A program made the translations under genes and the position numbers. A DNA stretch of 64,000 bases from Scenedesmus sp. ARA3 (lineage: Eukaryota; Chlorophyta; Chlorophyceae; Sphaeropleales; Scenedesmaceae): NCBI GenBank assembly GCA_004335835.1, contig RWJK01001345.1, positions 13,455 through 77,454 of the forward strand. Reading direction: 5' to 3'. Below the pieces are notes generated by a model that did not search any database, had not been told where the DNA came from, and saw only the letters and a list, made by a program, of their open reading frames with translations. This document shows, piece by piece, positions 34,501 to 46,707 of the stretch. How positions within the stretch are numbered: the first letter of the stretch is position 1; each line of letters starts with the position of its first letter.

Positions 34501-37500
34501 TACGACGTTGTTAACGCCACTAATTCCACAGTGCGCCAAGACGAAGCGGAGGATGTTCAGCTGCAGAGGAATGACGTTGTGACGTGTGTGGCAGCTTATG
34601 TGGCAAGGCCCAAGCTGGCGCTGACCAGTCGCTTCCCTGCTGCTTACAACGGCCCAAGTGAGTCGAAGGACCTTGCAGTTTTCTGCCTGTGCTGCTGCTG
34701 CTGCTGCAAGTCTGGCAGTGCACCTCAATTATCTGTTGCTAGCAGGCGACCAAGCAGCTTTCTGTCTATGCTGCGGCTGGCGCCTGCTGCAGCAGGCAGC
34801 GTGCACTGCCAGGCTTGACAGCAGCAGCAGCAGCAGTTGCGGTAATACTACATAGCACTGCAGCTACTGCAGCCCGCCCGCGTAGCAAAGCACGACGCAG
34901 CAGTGACGCGCACCGGTGCATGGTACCATGCACTGTGTGAAGCCTGATGCCTGTCAATTGTGGACATTGCTATGTGTCAACAAGCCCGTCTTCAGCAACC
35001 TGCTCCGTCCTCAACTCCTGCAACCGCCTGCCAACTCCCTCCCCTACGCGCAGCTGCCAACCTCACCGCCATGGCCTTCTCAGACAGCTGCACAAAGATC
35101 TTCTCACCACGCCAAGACTTCAACAATGTGACAGTGCTGCAGCCAGGCCTCGGGCAGTGTGGTGCAGAGGGCTTTGTAAACCAGGGCCAATACCAGCTGA
35201 ACCAGACGGCACCAGATGGCACCACTTTTATCGGATGGCGCTGCACCGATATCACCTTTGGCGTAGAGGGTGCCGTCAGTACTGCCTTATTCGTCCAGCT
35301 TTCTGGCAACCAGTCAAAGAGTTGCGTGGCAGAATACAACTACACGGCTCCAGCTCCGCCGCCTTCTCCGGCTCCAAGGTGATAAAGAAGTAGCGGCTAT
35401 GTTGCCTTGGGCTGCTGCTGCTGCTGTGCTGCTGCTGTGCTGTGCTGTGCTGTGCTGTGCTGTTCCTTGTGCTGTGCGCTGTGCCGTGCTGTGCCGTGCT
35501 GTGCCAGCAGTGCTGTTGTGTGGTGACAACACGCTTCCTCCGGCCCCGCCACCTTCTCCAGCTCCGAGGTAATACACTGAAACTCTTCACTATGTGTTTT
35601 CTTTCCTAAGATTGGGGAACAAGTTCATAGGTTGCAAGAACCCATAATTGAGATTACACAACAGTGGCGGCGCTGTTGTCCTGTGCTACTGCTGCTGCGC
35701 TGTGCTGCCTGTGCTATGGTTTGCTGTGCTGTGCTGTGCTGTGCTTGCTGTGCTGCGCCTTGTGCTGTGCTGTGCTGTGCTGTGCTGTGCTGTGCTGTGC
35801 TGTGCCTTGTGCTGTGCCTTGTGCTGTGCTGTGCTGTGCCTTGCGCTGTGCTGTGCTGTGCCTTGTGCTGTGCTGTGCCTTGTGTTGTGCTGTGCTGTGC
35901 GCTGTGCTGTGCCTTGCGCTGTGTTGTGCCTTGAGCTGTGCTGTGCTGCGCTTGTTTGCACCGCACCTGGTTGCTCTTGCTGATGCTGTGCTATCAGCGG
36001 CGTGCACTGCAGCAGCGGAAACCATGTGTTGGTATGCCCTGACAACGTGCCGCTGTTGTGCGTAAGTACTCAGCACTCCCACGGGTATGTGCTAAGAATG
36101 TAGATCCATGCTTTTTACGGTTGTGCTGCGCTGGCTGTCACCCTGCCTGCAGCCCTCAGCCCAAGCTTGCCCTGATCAGCGACTTTCCTGCAAGCTACAC
36201 GGGCCCTACAGCAAACCTCAGTGCCTCAAGTGCCACGGCTACCTGTGTGGAAGCACCCTCAGCTCGCTTCAACACCAGTAACGTCACACTTGTGTCCCCT
36301 GGCGAAGGGCTGTGCAATGGCAATGGCAACATGCCACCTGGGGCCTACAACAATTTCACTCAAGTTGCGCCCCCTGGTACCGTGTTTGTTGGCTGGCAAT
36401 GCTACGCGATTGACACAGTGAATGGGGTGACAACCCTGGTTTCCTCTGGCATGAACCCTGTCATCGGCCTCTCAAATAACGACTTCATCACATGCAAGGC
36501 GAACTATTCGCTCGCTCCAAGGTATGACAGCGCCGGCTGCTCTGACCCAGAGCACAGCAGCCGTGGTTGTGGTTGTTTTGGTGTGGTGTGTGCTGTACTG
36601 CTGCTGCTTCGTGGACTGTGCGCCCTGGCCCAATCAATGCACGACCCTGCTGTACTGTAATGCTGTGCCTGATGGCGGCGCGTAGAGTTTGGGTGTGTTC
36701 ACATGCTGCTCACTGGGCTGTGACAGCAGTGGAGGCATACTCCTGCTTCCTGCTTCCGGCAGTGCTGTGGAAGCAGCAGTGTGATGCCAGAAAGCAAGCC
36801 ACCTGCAGCACAGCATCTGTCTCAAACACACATGCAATATGTGTGTTTGTACTCCCATCTGACTAAAGTAAAAACGCTGTGGTTCTTTCCTTGCAGCCCC
36901 AAGCTCGCCTTGACAAGCGAGTTCCCTCCGTCCTACGTCGGCATAACCTCCAACATCACAGCCACAAGTGCCAACAACGACACCTGCATCGAGGCGCCAT
37001 CCACACGCCTCAACGCCACAGCAAACATCACCATCTTGACCCCAGGGCCGGGCTTTTGCAGGACAGATGGCAGCATGCCACCTGGCAACTACACCCTCAC
37101 ACAGGACCCGCCACCTGGTGTTGTGCTTGACCGCGTGGAGTGTTATGACATCAGCAACGGTACTGAGCTCTTGGTGCCGACCAACGGGAGTGTGGATCTG
37201 AGCGGCAACAAGACCATCTCATGCAAGATGGTGTATGTGTTTGCTGCAAGGTGAGGGGCTGATGGGTGAACCAGCATGGCTGCTGCTGCTGCCCCCGCTG
37301 CTGCTGCCATGATATTGCTGCTACTGCTGACAGTTGCTCCAGATGATGCAACGCCTGTTGACTTCTATTCCTGTTCTTTGTGCCCCTTGCTGCAGCCCCA
37401 GCCCCAGCCCAGCTCTAGCCCAGCTGCTGCTGCTGCTGCCGTGCCACTGCTGCTACTGCTGCTACTGCTCACCGATGCTCCAGATGACACAAACCCTGCT

Positions 37501-40500
37501 GACTTCTGTTTCTGTTCTTTTGTGTTCCTTGTTGCAGCCCCAGCCCCAGCCCAGCTCCTTCACCGCAGCCCCGGCTGGCCCTCACCAGCCAGTTCCCATC
37601 CGAGTACAGCAGCAGCGCCCCAACAGCCAACCTCACAGCCACCAGCAACATCGCCCCGCCTTCAATCTGCGACGAGTCACCTTCCACACGCCTCCTTTTC
37701 AACAACGTCACAATCTCCATGCCTGGAGCCGGCTTCTGCAACCAGCAGAACAACGGCAACATGCCACCTGGAAACTACAGCCTCAGCCAATCGCCGCCAC
37801 GTAGCACACGGTTTGTCCAGTGGGACTGTTATAAAGTGACAAACTCGTCACAAACACCCGTGAACATCACAAGCGGCGTCATCCTGCAAGGAGAGGACTT
37901 CATCTCATGTGTGGCGCTGTATGCGCTTGTTGACCCAACGTGTGGCGATGCCCAGCCAGGCACTCCGGGCCTGCAGCCCCACAACTGCTCGAGGTCGACA
38001 ATGGCACGCAACGACTCTGCGGCTGCTGTGAGCCCCCCAAGCGATCTGGCTTGCTGCCAGGTGAGAGGCGCTTGCAGGAGGGAGTGCAGCAGCAGGAACG
38101 CCTGATCTGGCAGAACCCAGCCGTGCTCAAGCTGCAGGAGTGTGATATTGCAGCAGTTGCAACCTCGTCACAGTAGCGTCTGCATGTTGCTGGCGGTGCC
38201 AGCCAGTGCAACAGTTTGAGACCTGCAGGACAGCAGTACTGCAGCACTCGTAGGCGCAGCGAACCACCTGCAGCACATCAATGGTGTAGCACATGTTGGC
38301 AGGGAAGTACAGCCAGCAGGGCAGATACTAGCAGTGAGATATTACAGCTTGCAGGACAGCAGTGGTGCAGCTGCATCAAGCAAGGGCAGGGGCTGTCCTT
38401 TCATGCAGGAGCAGCCTTCACCTATACGCCAGCACAGGCAGTACTTACACGGGGTGTTGTAGTCAGCGCACTGCAGACTGTTTGACTGTGCTTTTGTTGC
38501 AAACTGCCTCTCTTGCTGCTCTCCGTGCTGCAGCCGACTTGCGCAGACACAAACATTATGGCACCAACAGCACCAGCCGTCCCATGGATCTGCCCGGCCA
38601 ACACCACACTGAAGCCAAACGCTGCAGCGCTTTTCCCGCCCAGCAACACTACGTGCTGCAAGGTGAATGGCTGCTGCTCTGCCTCCCTGCATTGCTTTGC
38701 CAGCCTAGCAGTTGCCTGACGCCCAGGCTCCCTCAACATCGCAATGTGCAGTGATGCCTGCGTGCTGTGCTCTTCGCACAACCGCAACTGCCCCCACGCA
38801 TATTGCCTCTGCACGCTGTTAATGCTTGCGCTCGGCGGTGCGTCACTTGCAGGGTGAGGTTCCCTTCTCCATCAACAAGACAGGCCCAGCGCTGGTCAAA
38901 TCAGGCCAGGCCTTCAACTTTGATGTTCTCGTGGTCATCAAAGGAGCCACCACAGGCGTCACCATCACTGATGACCTGCCAGCAGGCTTGGTGCCTGGCA
39001 GCACAGCAGCCACATGGACGGCAACAAGCAGCGTGTCAGGCAACCCAGCCAGTGGAAGTGAGTGTCACTTAAGCAGCACACACCCCATGCATGGTCTTAG
39101 ATCCTGTACACTGCTGCTGTAACATGCTGGCTAGCCACGAACCCTTTGTATGCTGTGTTTGCCTGCATACTCTACCTGGCCGTGTGCAGTGGTTTTGCCT
39201 ACAAACACATCCTCATGTCGGCTTGCTGCTGCTAGCGCTGCCTGCCAGCTGATGCATGCATGCATAATCACCCAGCTGCAGGCCATATCCTTTCTATCCA
39301 ACTCCTATTATTCACACTTTGCAACTGCAGACTGTACCACAACACCAAGCATTAGCCCTGAGTTCACCTGCAACCTGGGAGCCACTACCACATGGGCTGC
39401 TGGGGACATCATTCGTGTGACAGTGCCAGTTGTGGCCAGCCCCAGCCCTGGATCAATCCTGACAAACGTGGCCAATGTGTTTGACTTCAAGAACGAGAGC
39501 GCTAGTAGCAACGCTTCAGTGGAGATCTGCAAGGACTGCGGCATTGCTGGGGTGGGTGACTTGCCGGCACAAACACTTCTGGGCCAGCTCTAATGCCGTC
39601 AGCTGCTGCCTAGGCTGCAGCTTGCTGCATGCTGCTGGATCACTTTGTTAACAGCACCCACCACCACCATGCGGGTGATCATTTGGGTTCATAACAGATC
39701 CACGAACAGTAGGTCGTTTTCCTAACCAATGATTACGACTAGCTTTTCCAATTCTGGGCAGGCGTCAGCCCCCATATATTGTCTTACCTTGGCCTTGTGA
39801 GAGTGTGCTTTTCCACCTATACTACGTATTGCTGTAGAACATCGTGCCTGTTTTTATGCTTGCAGGAGTGCTTCGATGCCTTCAAAACCGGTCCCAGCAC
39901 AGTGCTTGCTGGCCAGGCGTTTGACTTCAAGGTTGCTGTGCGCTTTTTCTCAAAGCCTGCTGGGCCTGTGACAGTCAATGACACGCTGCCAGCTGGGCTG
40001 CAGCCCACAAGCGCACTGGCAGCTTGGAAAGCCACTTTTGCCAACGGCACCACGCTTACCAACAACAGTGAGGAGCTGCAAAGAAATTGGCATAGTTTGA
40101 CTGATTGCCTGCAGATGTCTTACGTGCAGTTGCACACCTGCGCTGGTGACCATTTGTTTACATGCATAGCATGTCGACGTGCATGCATGACGCATCATAG
40201 CGCTGCTGCGTCTTCGTGGCATGCCGCTGCTCTTGTGTGCATGGTGCAACCACACACCTGCCCCTGCTTACATTCATTCAACTATGCTGCGGCCTCTGCT
40301 GCTGCTGCTTGCTGCTGCTCCGCAGAGTGCGCAACCATTGGCAACACCTTTTCCTGCAGCCTGGGGGCTGACTGGACCAAGGGAGACCTAGTTGAGATCA
40401 TAATGCCAGTTGTAGCAACCGCAGGGGCCTCAGGCAACGTGGTCAACAGAGCTGTTGTCACAGATGGCAACCTTACAAAGCTTCCAGAGTCCCCTGTCAT

Positions 40501-41405
40501 TATCCTGCCAGACAACACCGGGGTGAGTGCGATGAAGCAGAGCCATATTCATCTTGAACCACCTGCTGCAGAATGCATTGCCTGAAGGGTCTACCTTGGC
40601 TTATAAACATGTCTCAGAAGTCTGCTGCTGCACACGTCTTTCAGCAGCAGCTGTCCCCTCAGGCGCCTGCACGCTTTCAGCGCCATCCCCCGTTTTAACC
40701 AACCCCCTGCTTGCCCATGGCTGCTGCTGCAGGCGCCCTTCACCATCACCAAAACTGGACCCAGCAGCGTCAAAGTAGGAGAGGCTTTTGACTACAACCT
40801 GGTGGTCACCTTTTTAGGGTCTGCCACTGGCGTGGTGGTGTCTGATGAGCTTCCAGCGCAGCTCACAGCAACCAGCAGCCCAGGCACCTGGAAAGCTATC
40901 ACAGGCAACGGCGCAAACCCCAGCGGAGGTGAGAGTGTGCAGCTAGCTGTCAGAGGTTGCGCTGAGTGCCAGGCTTAAGTTCGGCTGCGCAGTTTCGCTG
41001 CTGTGTGGAGCGCCTGAGGCAAACCCCAGCGGAGGTGAGGGCTAGGTCACATGCAGCAGGGTTTGACGCATGTGTTGCCTGCACATGGTTTTGCTGCGCG
41101 ATTGCGCTGCTGCGTGGTGCACCTGAGAGTCTGTTGCTGCAGTGAAGCTGAGCTGCCGCCTCTCGGTGGCGGCACTCGCTTCTGATGCGGGTTGCTCTCA
41201 GAGCACCACGATATGGCATCATTTGACTGCATCAGACTATCGTACATAACTCACTCTTCAAACCATCCGCTGTGGCTCTTTGCGGCTGCTGCTGCTGCTG
41301 CTGCTGCTGCTGATTTATATCGCAGAATGCACCACCAGCTCAAGCTCTGGAGGCAACCGCCAGCGCATCACCTGCAGCCTCTCTTTTTACAATATTTGCT
41401 GCTGC

Positions 41406-41450
<45 letters not shown>

Positions 41451-41535
41451 GTATCGCAGAGTGCACCACCAGCTCAAGCTCCGGCGGCACGCGCCAGCGC
41501 ATCACCTGCATCCTGGGGCAGAGTGCTGCTGCTGA

Positions 41536-41569
<34 letters not shown>

Positions 41570-41715
41570 ATGCAATGCAGAATGCACCACCAGCTCGAGT
41601 TCAGGCGGCACCCGCCAGCGCGTCACCTGCAGCCTGGGGCAGAGTGCCACATGGCAATCGTGCATTTCAAAGGACGACTGTCTCTCCCTTCCTAACATCT
41701 GCTGAGGCTCTTTAC

Positions 41716-41763
<48 letters not shown>

Positions 41764-44700
41764 GGCCTGCAGAATGCACCACCAGCTCCAGCTCAGGCGG
41801 CACGCGCCAGCGCATCACGTGCAGCCTGGGGCAGAGTGCCACTTGGGCCAAGGGAGACCGGGTGGAGGTCAGGCTGCCTGTCATTGCCAGCGCATCCGCG
41901 CAGGGAGCCGTTAATAACACGGCGACAATAACAGACAACCTGAACCGCACCAATGAGGACAGCCACTTGACTGTCGTGGTGCAGCTGCCTGGGGTGAGTT
42001 AGATAGTTGATTGAAAGCTGCAGCACAGAAACTGAATGTCTGACGGGTGTAGGGCAGCTGGCAGCAGCTTGCTGGTAGGATGCTGGTTCTGTTGCATTGG
42101 GTGACAACCTGTGTGCCTTGTTCAGGTGACACTTGCGTCTGTGGCAGGGCGTGTCTGCATGAGCTGCGCTGGCAGCTGGAGTGACCTGCCATCTGCTGCT
42201 GCTGCTGCTACTGCTGCTGCTGCTGTGCCTGCAGTCGCCCTTCACCATCACCAAGACAGGCCCCACGCAGCCTGTGCTGGCCGGGCAGGTGTTCAACTAC
42301 AACATCATTGTGTCATTCCTGGGGCCAGCCACTGGCGTAAATGTGCGGGATCAGCTGCCAACACAAGTAACACCACAAGGGGCAGCAACGTGGACGTCGC
42401 GCAAGACAGCCACACCCACAGGTGCGGACAAAGCATGCATGCTGTTTCGCCTGACTGCAGTTTATGCTTGCTTGCACCTGAATGGAAGACATTGATTCCA
42501 TATGGCTGCTGGGCAGCTGCTCACAGGTCACCGTGCCAAGGGTATACTCAATCAATAAGCATCATGCACCCGCATCGCACAAACGCTCACACTGTTTGCT
42601 CACCCTTTTCTGGCACCGGCCCGCCCCCATACTGCCCGCAGCGTGCACCACTTCCGTGGGCTCACCAACATTCATTGGCTGTGACTTGGGTCAGTCTGTG
42701 ACATGGGCGGCTGGAGATACTGTGGAAGTAACAGTGCCTGTCACGGCTGGCTTGAACGGCGCAGTCAATGCGATCAACACAGCCATTGTCAGTGACAATC
42801 AGGGCCGCCAGAGCAACGCCACGTTCCCGATCACCATCAACGTTGATTCTGCGGTGCGTCAGAGGGTTTTAAAATACAACAGCCAGACGCACAGGTCTTG
42901 CAGCCAGGGGATTGTGTCACGGTCTATCGCAGGCTTTCGACGTGTTTATAGCAAAGGGACAGGCAGCCACATGAGTGACGGCGCAGTGTGTGCGTGCTGT
43001 GTGATGCTCTGACCCATGTAATGCCTTGCCATCGTGCTGCTTCTTACATGCCTCTTACGTGCTCCTCCTCTTCACATCTGACATCGAATACTTTGCTCCT
43101 TCTTATTGCAGGCGCCCTTCACCATCTTGAAGGCTGGGCCCACTCGAGAAGAGCAGAATGCGCCCTTCAACTTTGAGGTCACCGTGGTGTTCGCACGTGC
43201 TGCTTCTGACAGCCTGTTCTCTGCTTCATCTTTACTTGCAGGCGCCGTTCACAATCTTGAAGGCTGGACCCACTCGAGTGGAGCAGAATGCTCCCTTCAA
43301 CTTTGAGGTCACTGTGGTGTTCATGTCGAGTGTGACAGCAGCACGCATCATCGACAACCTGCCACCGGGCCTGTGGCCCACTGGCACAGCCACATGGACA
43401 GCAACATCCAACAATGGCGTGCCGAGTGGAAGTGAGTGCGGTTCATTGTGTGTGTTTCACAACAGTCACAGCATGTGGTGGCCTGCTGTCAGAACTTGAG
43501 GACACAAGCTGCAGCTGCTGCGCCTCTGCATGCCATCAGTGCTAGCAGCATCTGGGTTGCCTTGATTGCTGCCAGAGTACCATGACCCGGTGCTTCAAGC
43601 ATTGCATGCGCCACCGCTGTTTATGCCTGCCCTAAACGCTGTGCCGCAACTCCCTGCTAATGTTCCTGCAGGCTGTGTGACTGTGAACAGGACCGCTGAG
43701 GCAAGCTACACCTGTGACCTAGGGAGCACTGTCAATGACGCTGCTCCTAAATTATTGCGCCGCAACTGCCTGCACATGTTACTGCAGGCTGTGTGACGGT
43801 GAACAGGACCGCAACCACTGAGGCAAGCTACACCTGTGACCTAGGAGCCACCACTACCTGGCAGAGGGGAGACAGGATCAAGCTGCTTGTGCCTTCTGTG
43901 GCCAGCACTGTTGCTGTGCCGCTGGTAAACAGGGCCACAGTATCAGACAACACAGGCCGCAACGCCAACGCGTCAGCAACTGTGATTGCTGACACACCCA
44001 ACATCCCGCAGAGCGTGAGTGCTGGCTGGGTGCCTGGCAGTACTTCACTAGTTCTGCTCATACTGCTGCTGTATGCGGTATGTTCCTTAGCTGGTGCAGC
44101 ACACAGCCATACCTGCACGTTCGGCAGTTGCTGCTGCAGCTAGTTCGAGGGCAAAATCAGCCGATGCATGCACGCATACATTGTTTTGCCTGCAAGCCAC
44201 CACAGCAGAAACATACACCTGACACAAGCCGTCAACTGCTACCCTAACTTCCACCCTGCTTGAAAGCCATCACGACGGTGTTGCTGACCTCCTTAACACT
44301 ATTGATCCTATATGAAACAGTTATCAACCACGCGCTTCACAATCCTGCATCTCTTCACATGTGTCCAGGCTGACATGTGCCTCGATGCATATATTTTGTT
44401 TTTACAGGTGCTGCGCATTGACAAGACTGGTCCCCTCACAGCAGTGTCCCCCGGGCAGGCCTTCACCTTCACCATCCGCGTTGACTTTGACCAAGTGGGG
44501 CCCTTCACAGCTGTAAGGATTGTGGATGACTTGCCTGCTGGGCTGCTGACGAGCCTCACTGCCGCCACATGGACGGCAACAAAATCTGGGAGCCAGCTCA
44601 CTGGAAGTAAGCACGCTGCAGACACTGACGTTGTGCTCGCGCTAGGCTGGCTCTGCAAACATTAAACATCAGTGCTTTCTGCAGTGCGCTGGGATCAGCT

Positions 44701-45571
44701 ACATTGCAGTTTATATGCCCTGCCGCAGCAGTGTATGTGGCAGCTTGTCCGGCACCCGCTGAAATGTCGGACATGCCACAGGCGCTGCAGCTGTCTTGTT
44801 CTATCTTGTATTCAAAGTATGCTAGCTGCTGCTGTGGTGCGCCCAATATCTCCCACTCGACACGCTCCAACCTCTGCCCTGCACTGCACCCCACACCTGT
44901 GTGCAGCTTGTGTCACCACGCCAAGCACCAGCCCAGAGATCGCTTGCGATCTGGGCGCCGTCAGCTGGACAGCCGGCGACTTTGTCATTGTAACAGTCCC
45001 CGTCATTGCCGGAAGCACGGCAGGCGTGAACCTAGTAAACCGCGCAACAGTCAACGCCACACTCACCGGCAGGAACATCATTCTGGATGATACAGCATCT
45101 GTGAATGTGACCGCGCCCCTGCTGAAGGTCAGCAAGATAGGCCCTGGGGTGCCTGTCGCAGCCAATGTTACGTTCCCTTGGACGCTGACGGCTGGCGTGA
45201 CAGGAGATGTGCCTGTCAACCCGCTGATTGTGGTGGATGAGCTGCCCAACACAGACATCAAGTTTGTGGCGCCCATTCCATCAAGTGAGTGCTGTTGAGC
45301 ATGTACACGCATGCATGTACATGCATGTGGCCAGTCACAGGAAATGGTGTTACCTGGGTATCGCCACATGGCAAGAGTTTTCTGTACGCATGGCTGACTT
45401 GTTGCTTAAGTAGCTGCTGCTGCAGAGAAGGAATGAGGCAGCTTCTTGGGCATTGACAGCCAAGGACTTTATACAGCTTGAAGTTTACTGTCTGTGCCGC
45501 AGCTGGGTGTGCAAACTGTCTATGTGGCGGCATCCGCTTGTCTACGCTGTGTTGGCTCGGTCACCTCCTCC

Positions 45572-45618
<47 letters not shown>

Positions 45619-46613
45619 GCTGTACTACAGACTGTGTGCAGAACAGCGACCAGAGGGTCACCTGCACCTGGAATGAGAGTGTGGGCCCAGGCAATGATAA
45701 GGTGGTGCAGCTGAGGGCAGTTGCCAGCAAGGCAGGCACATACACAAACAAGGCGACTGTGTTCACCACACAGCCAGGCGTTGCCAACCAGACGGCCAAT
45801 GCAGACGTGGTGATTGTTGAAAACGTGAGTGCGGCAGCACTGCTGTTGGCTGCGGGTTAGAAGTGCGGCTGCATGTTTTGCAGCAGCTGTGTATGTATGC
45901 TGTAGATGCTGCAGTGCTGCACAGTGCAGAAGGCAGCTGCACTCTGGGCATGAACACTACACACCAATGCTGGGCTAGCCTCAGTCTTTTGTTAGGGAGC
46001 GTGGTATGCAACGTTCCATCTCTGAAGTATGGTCATGGGTTGGAAGCTTCTGCCTGATCACACAAGCACAACGCGCAAAAAGCCCTCCTGCAAGCAACCA
46101 CTTCACAAGCTGACCCTGCGAGCTGCTTTGGTGTGGTTTACTTATCCTGTCCCGCAGACTCCCGGCTTCTCGCCAGCCCCGCCTGTTGAGGTCATCCAGG
46201 TGGACAAAAAGGGCCCCACTCAAGCCATAGAGGTCGGCAAGGAGTTCACGTTTACGCTCACGCCAGCAGTGAAGGCGGGGCCAGTCACCACCATGACGCT
46301 GACAGACACCATAGATGCATCCACTGGTGTCAGCTTTGTGAGGGTCAGCCCCAACGCAGGTGCGCTGCTGTTGGCAGAATAACTGCTGGTTGCTTATGCC
46401 TGCAGGTGGCAGCGCTGGTTGCTTATGCCTGCAGGTGGCAGCAAGTTTGCTCGTGTCCAACACTGCTGCAAACTGTGCTATCTACAGCATTTCAAACAGA
46501 GCTGCTGCTACTGTTTGTGCAAGGCTGGTTGTGGTCATCTTTGGCACTCTCAAACTGCTTGTGGAGTAGCATACAGCAGCCGGCACACCTGCTGTGACCA
46601 ACATGATGAACAC

Positions 46614-46707
<94 letters not shown>

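Larger units (their letters stand above)
33889..38060 (+). other. Gene B: six 4-Cys SpaA/InlB-like repeats
   Basis: Repeats 1-2 share exon 5. Repeat 3 is split after YNGP by a phase-1 intron as in A. Repeats 4-6 each have their own exon joined by phase-2 introns (exons 7, 8, 9), with the invariant C...APS, PG.G.C, W.CY or equivalent, TC sites. Repeat 5 has VECYD in place of W.CYD. Confidence 0.7.

Noticed and set aside
35632..36082. Long Cys/Val/Leu and Gln/His/Ser frames on both strands
   Set aside because: Products of the TGTGC minisatellite, which lacks stops in several frames.
13447..46706. CRISPR or other spaced repeat array
   Set aside because: The repeats are simple trinucleotide tracts or tandem exon-edge copies; no regular repeat-spacer pattern.
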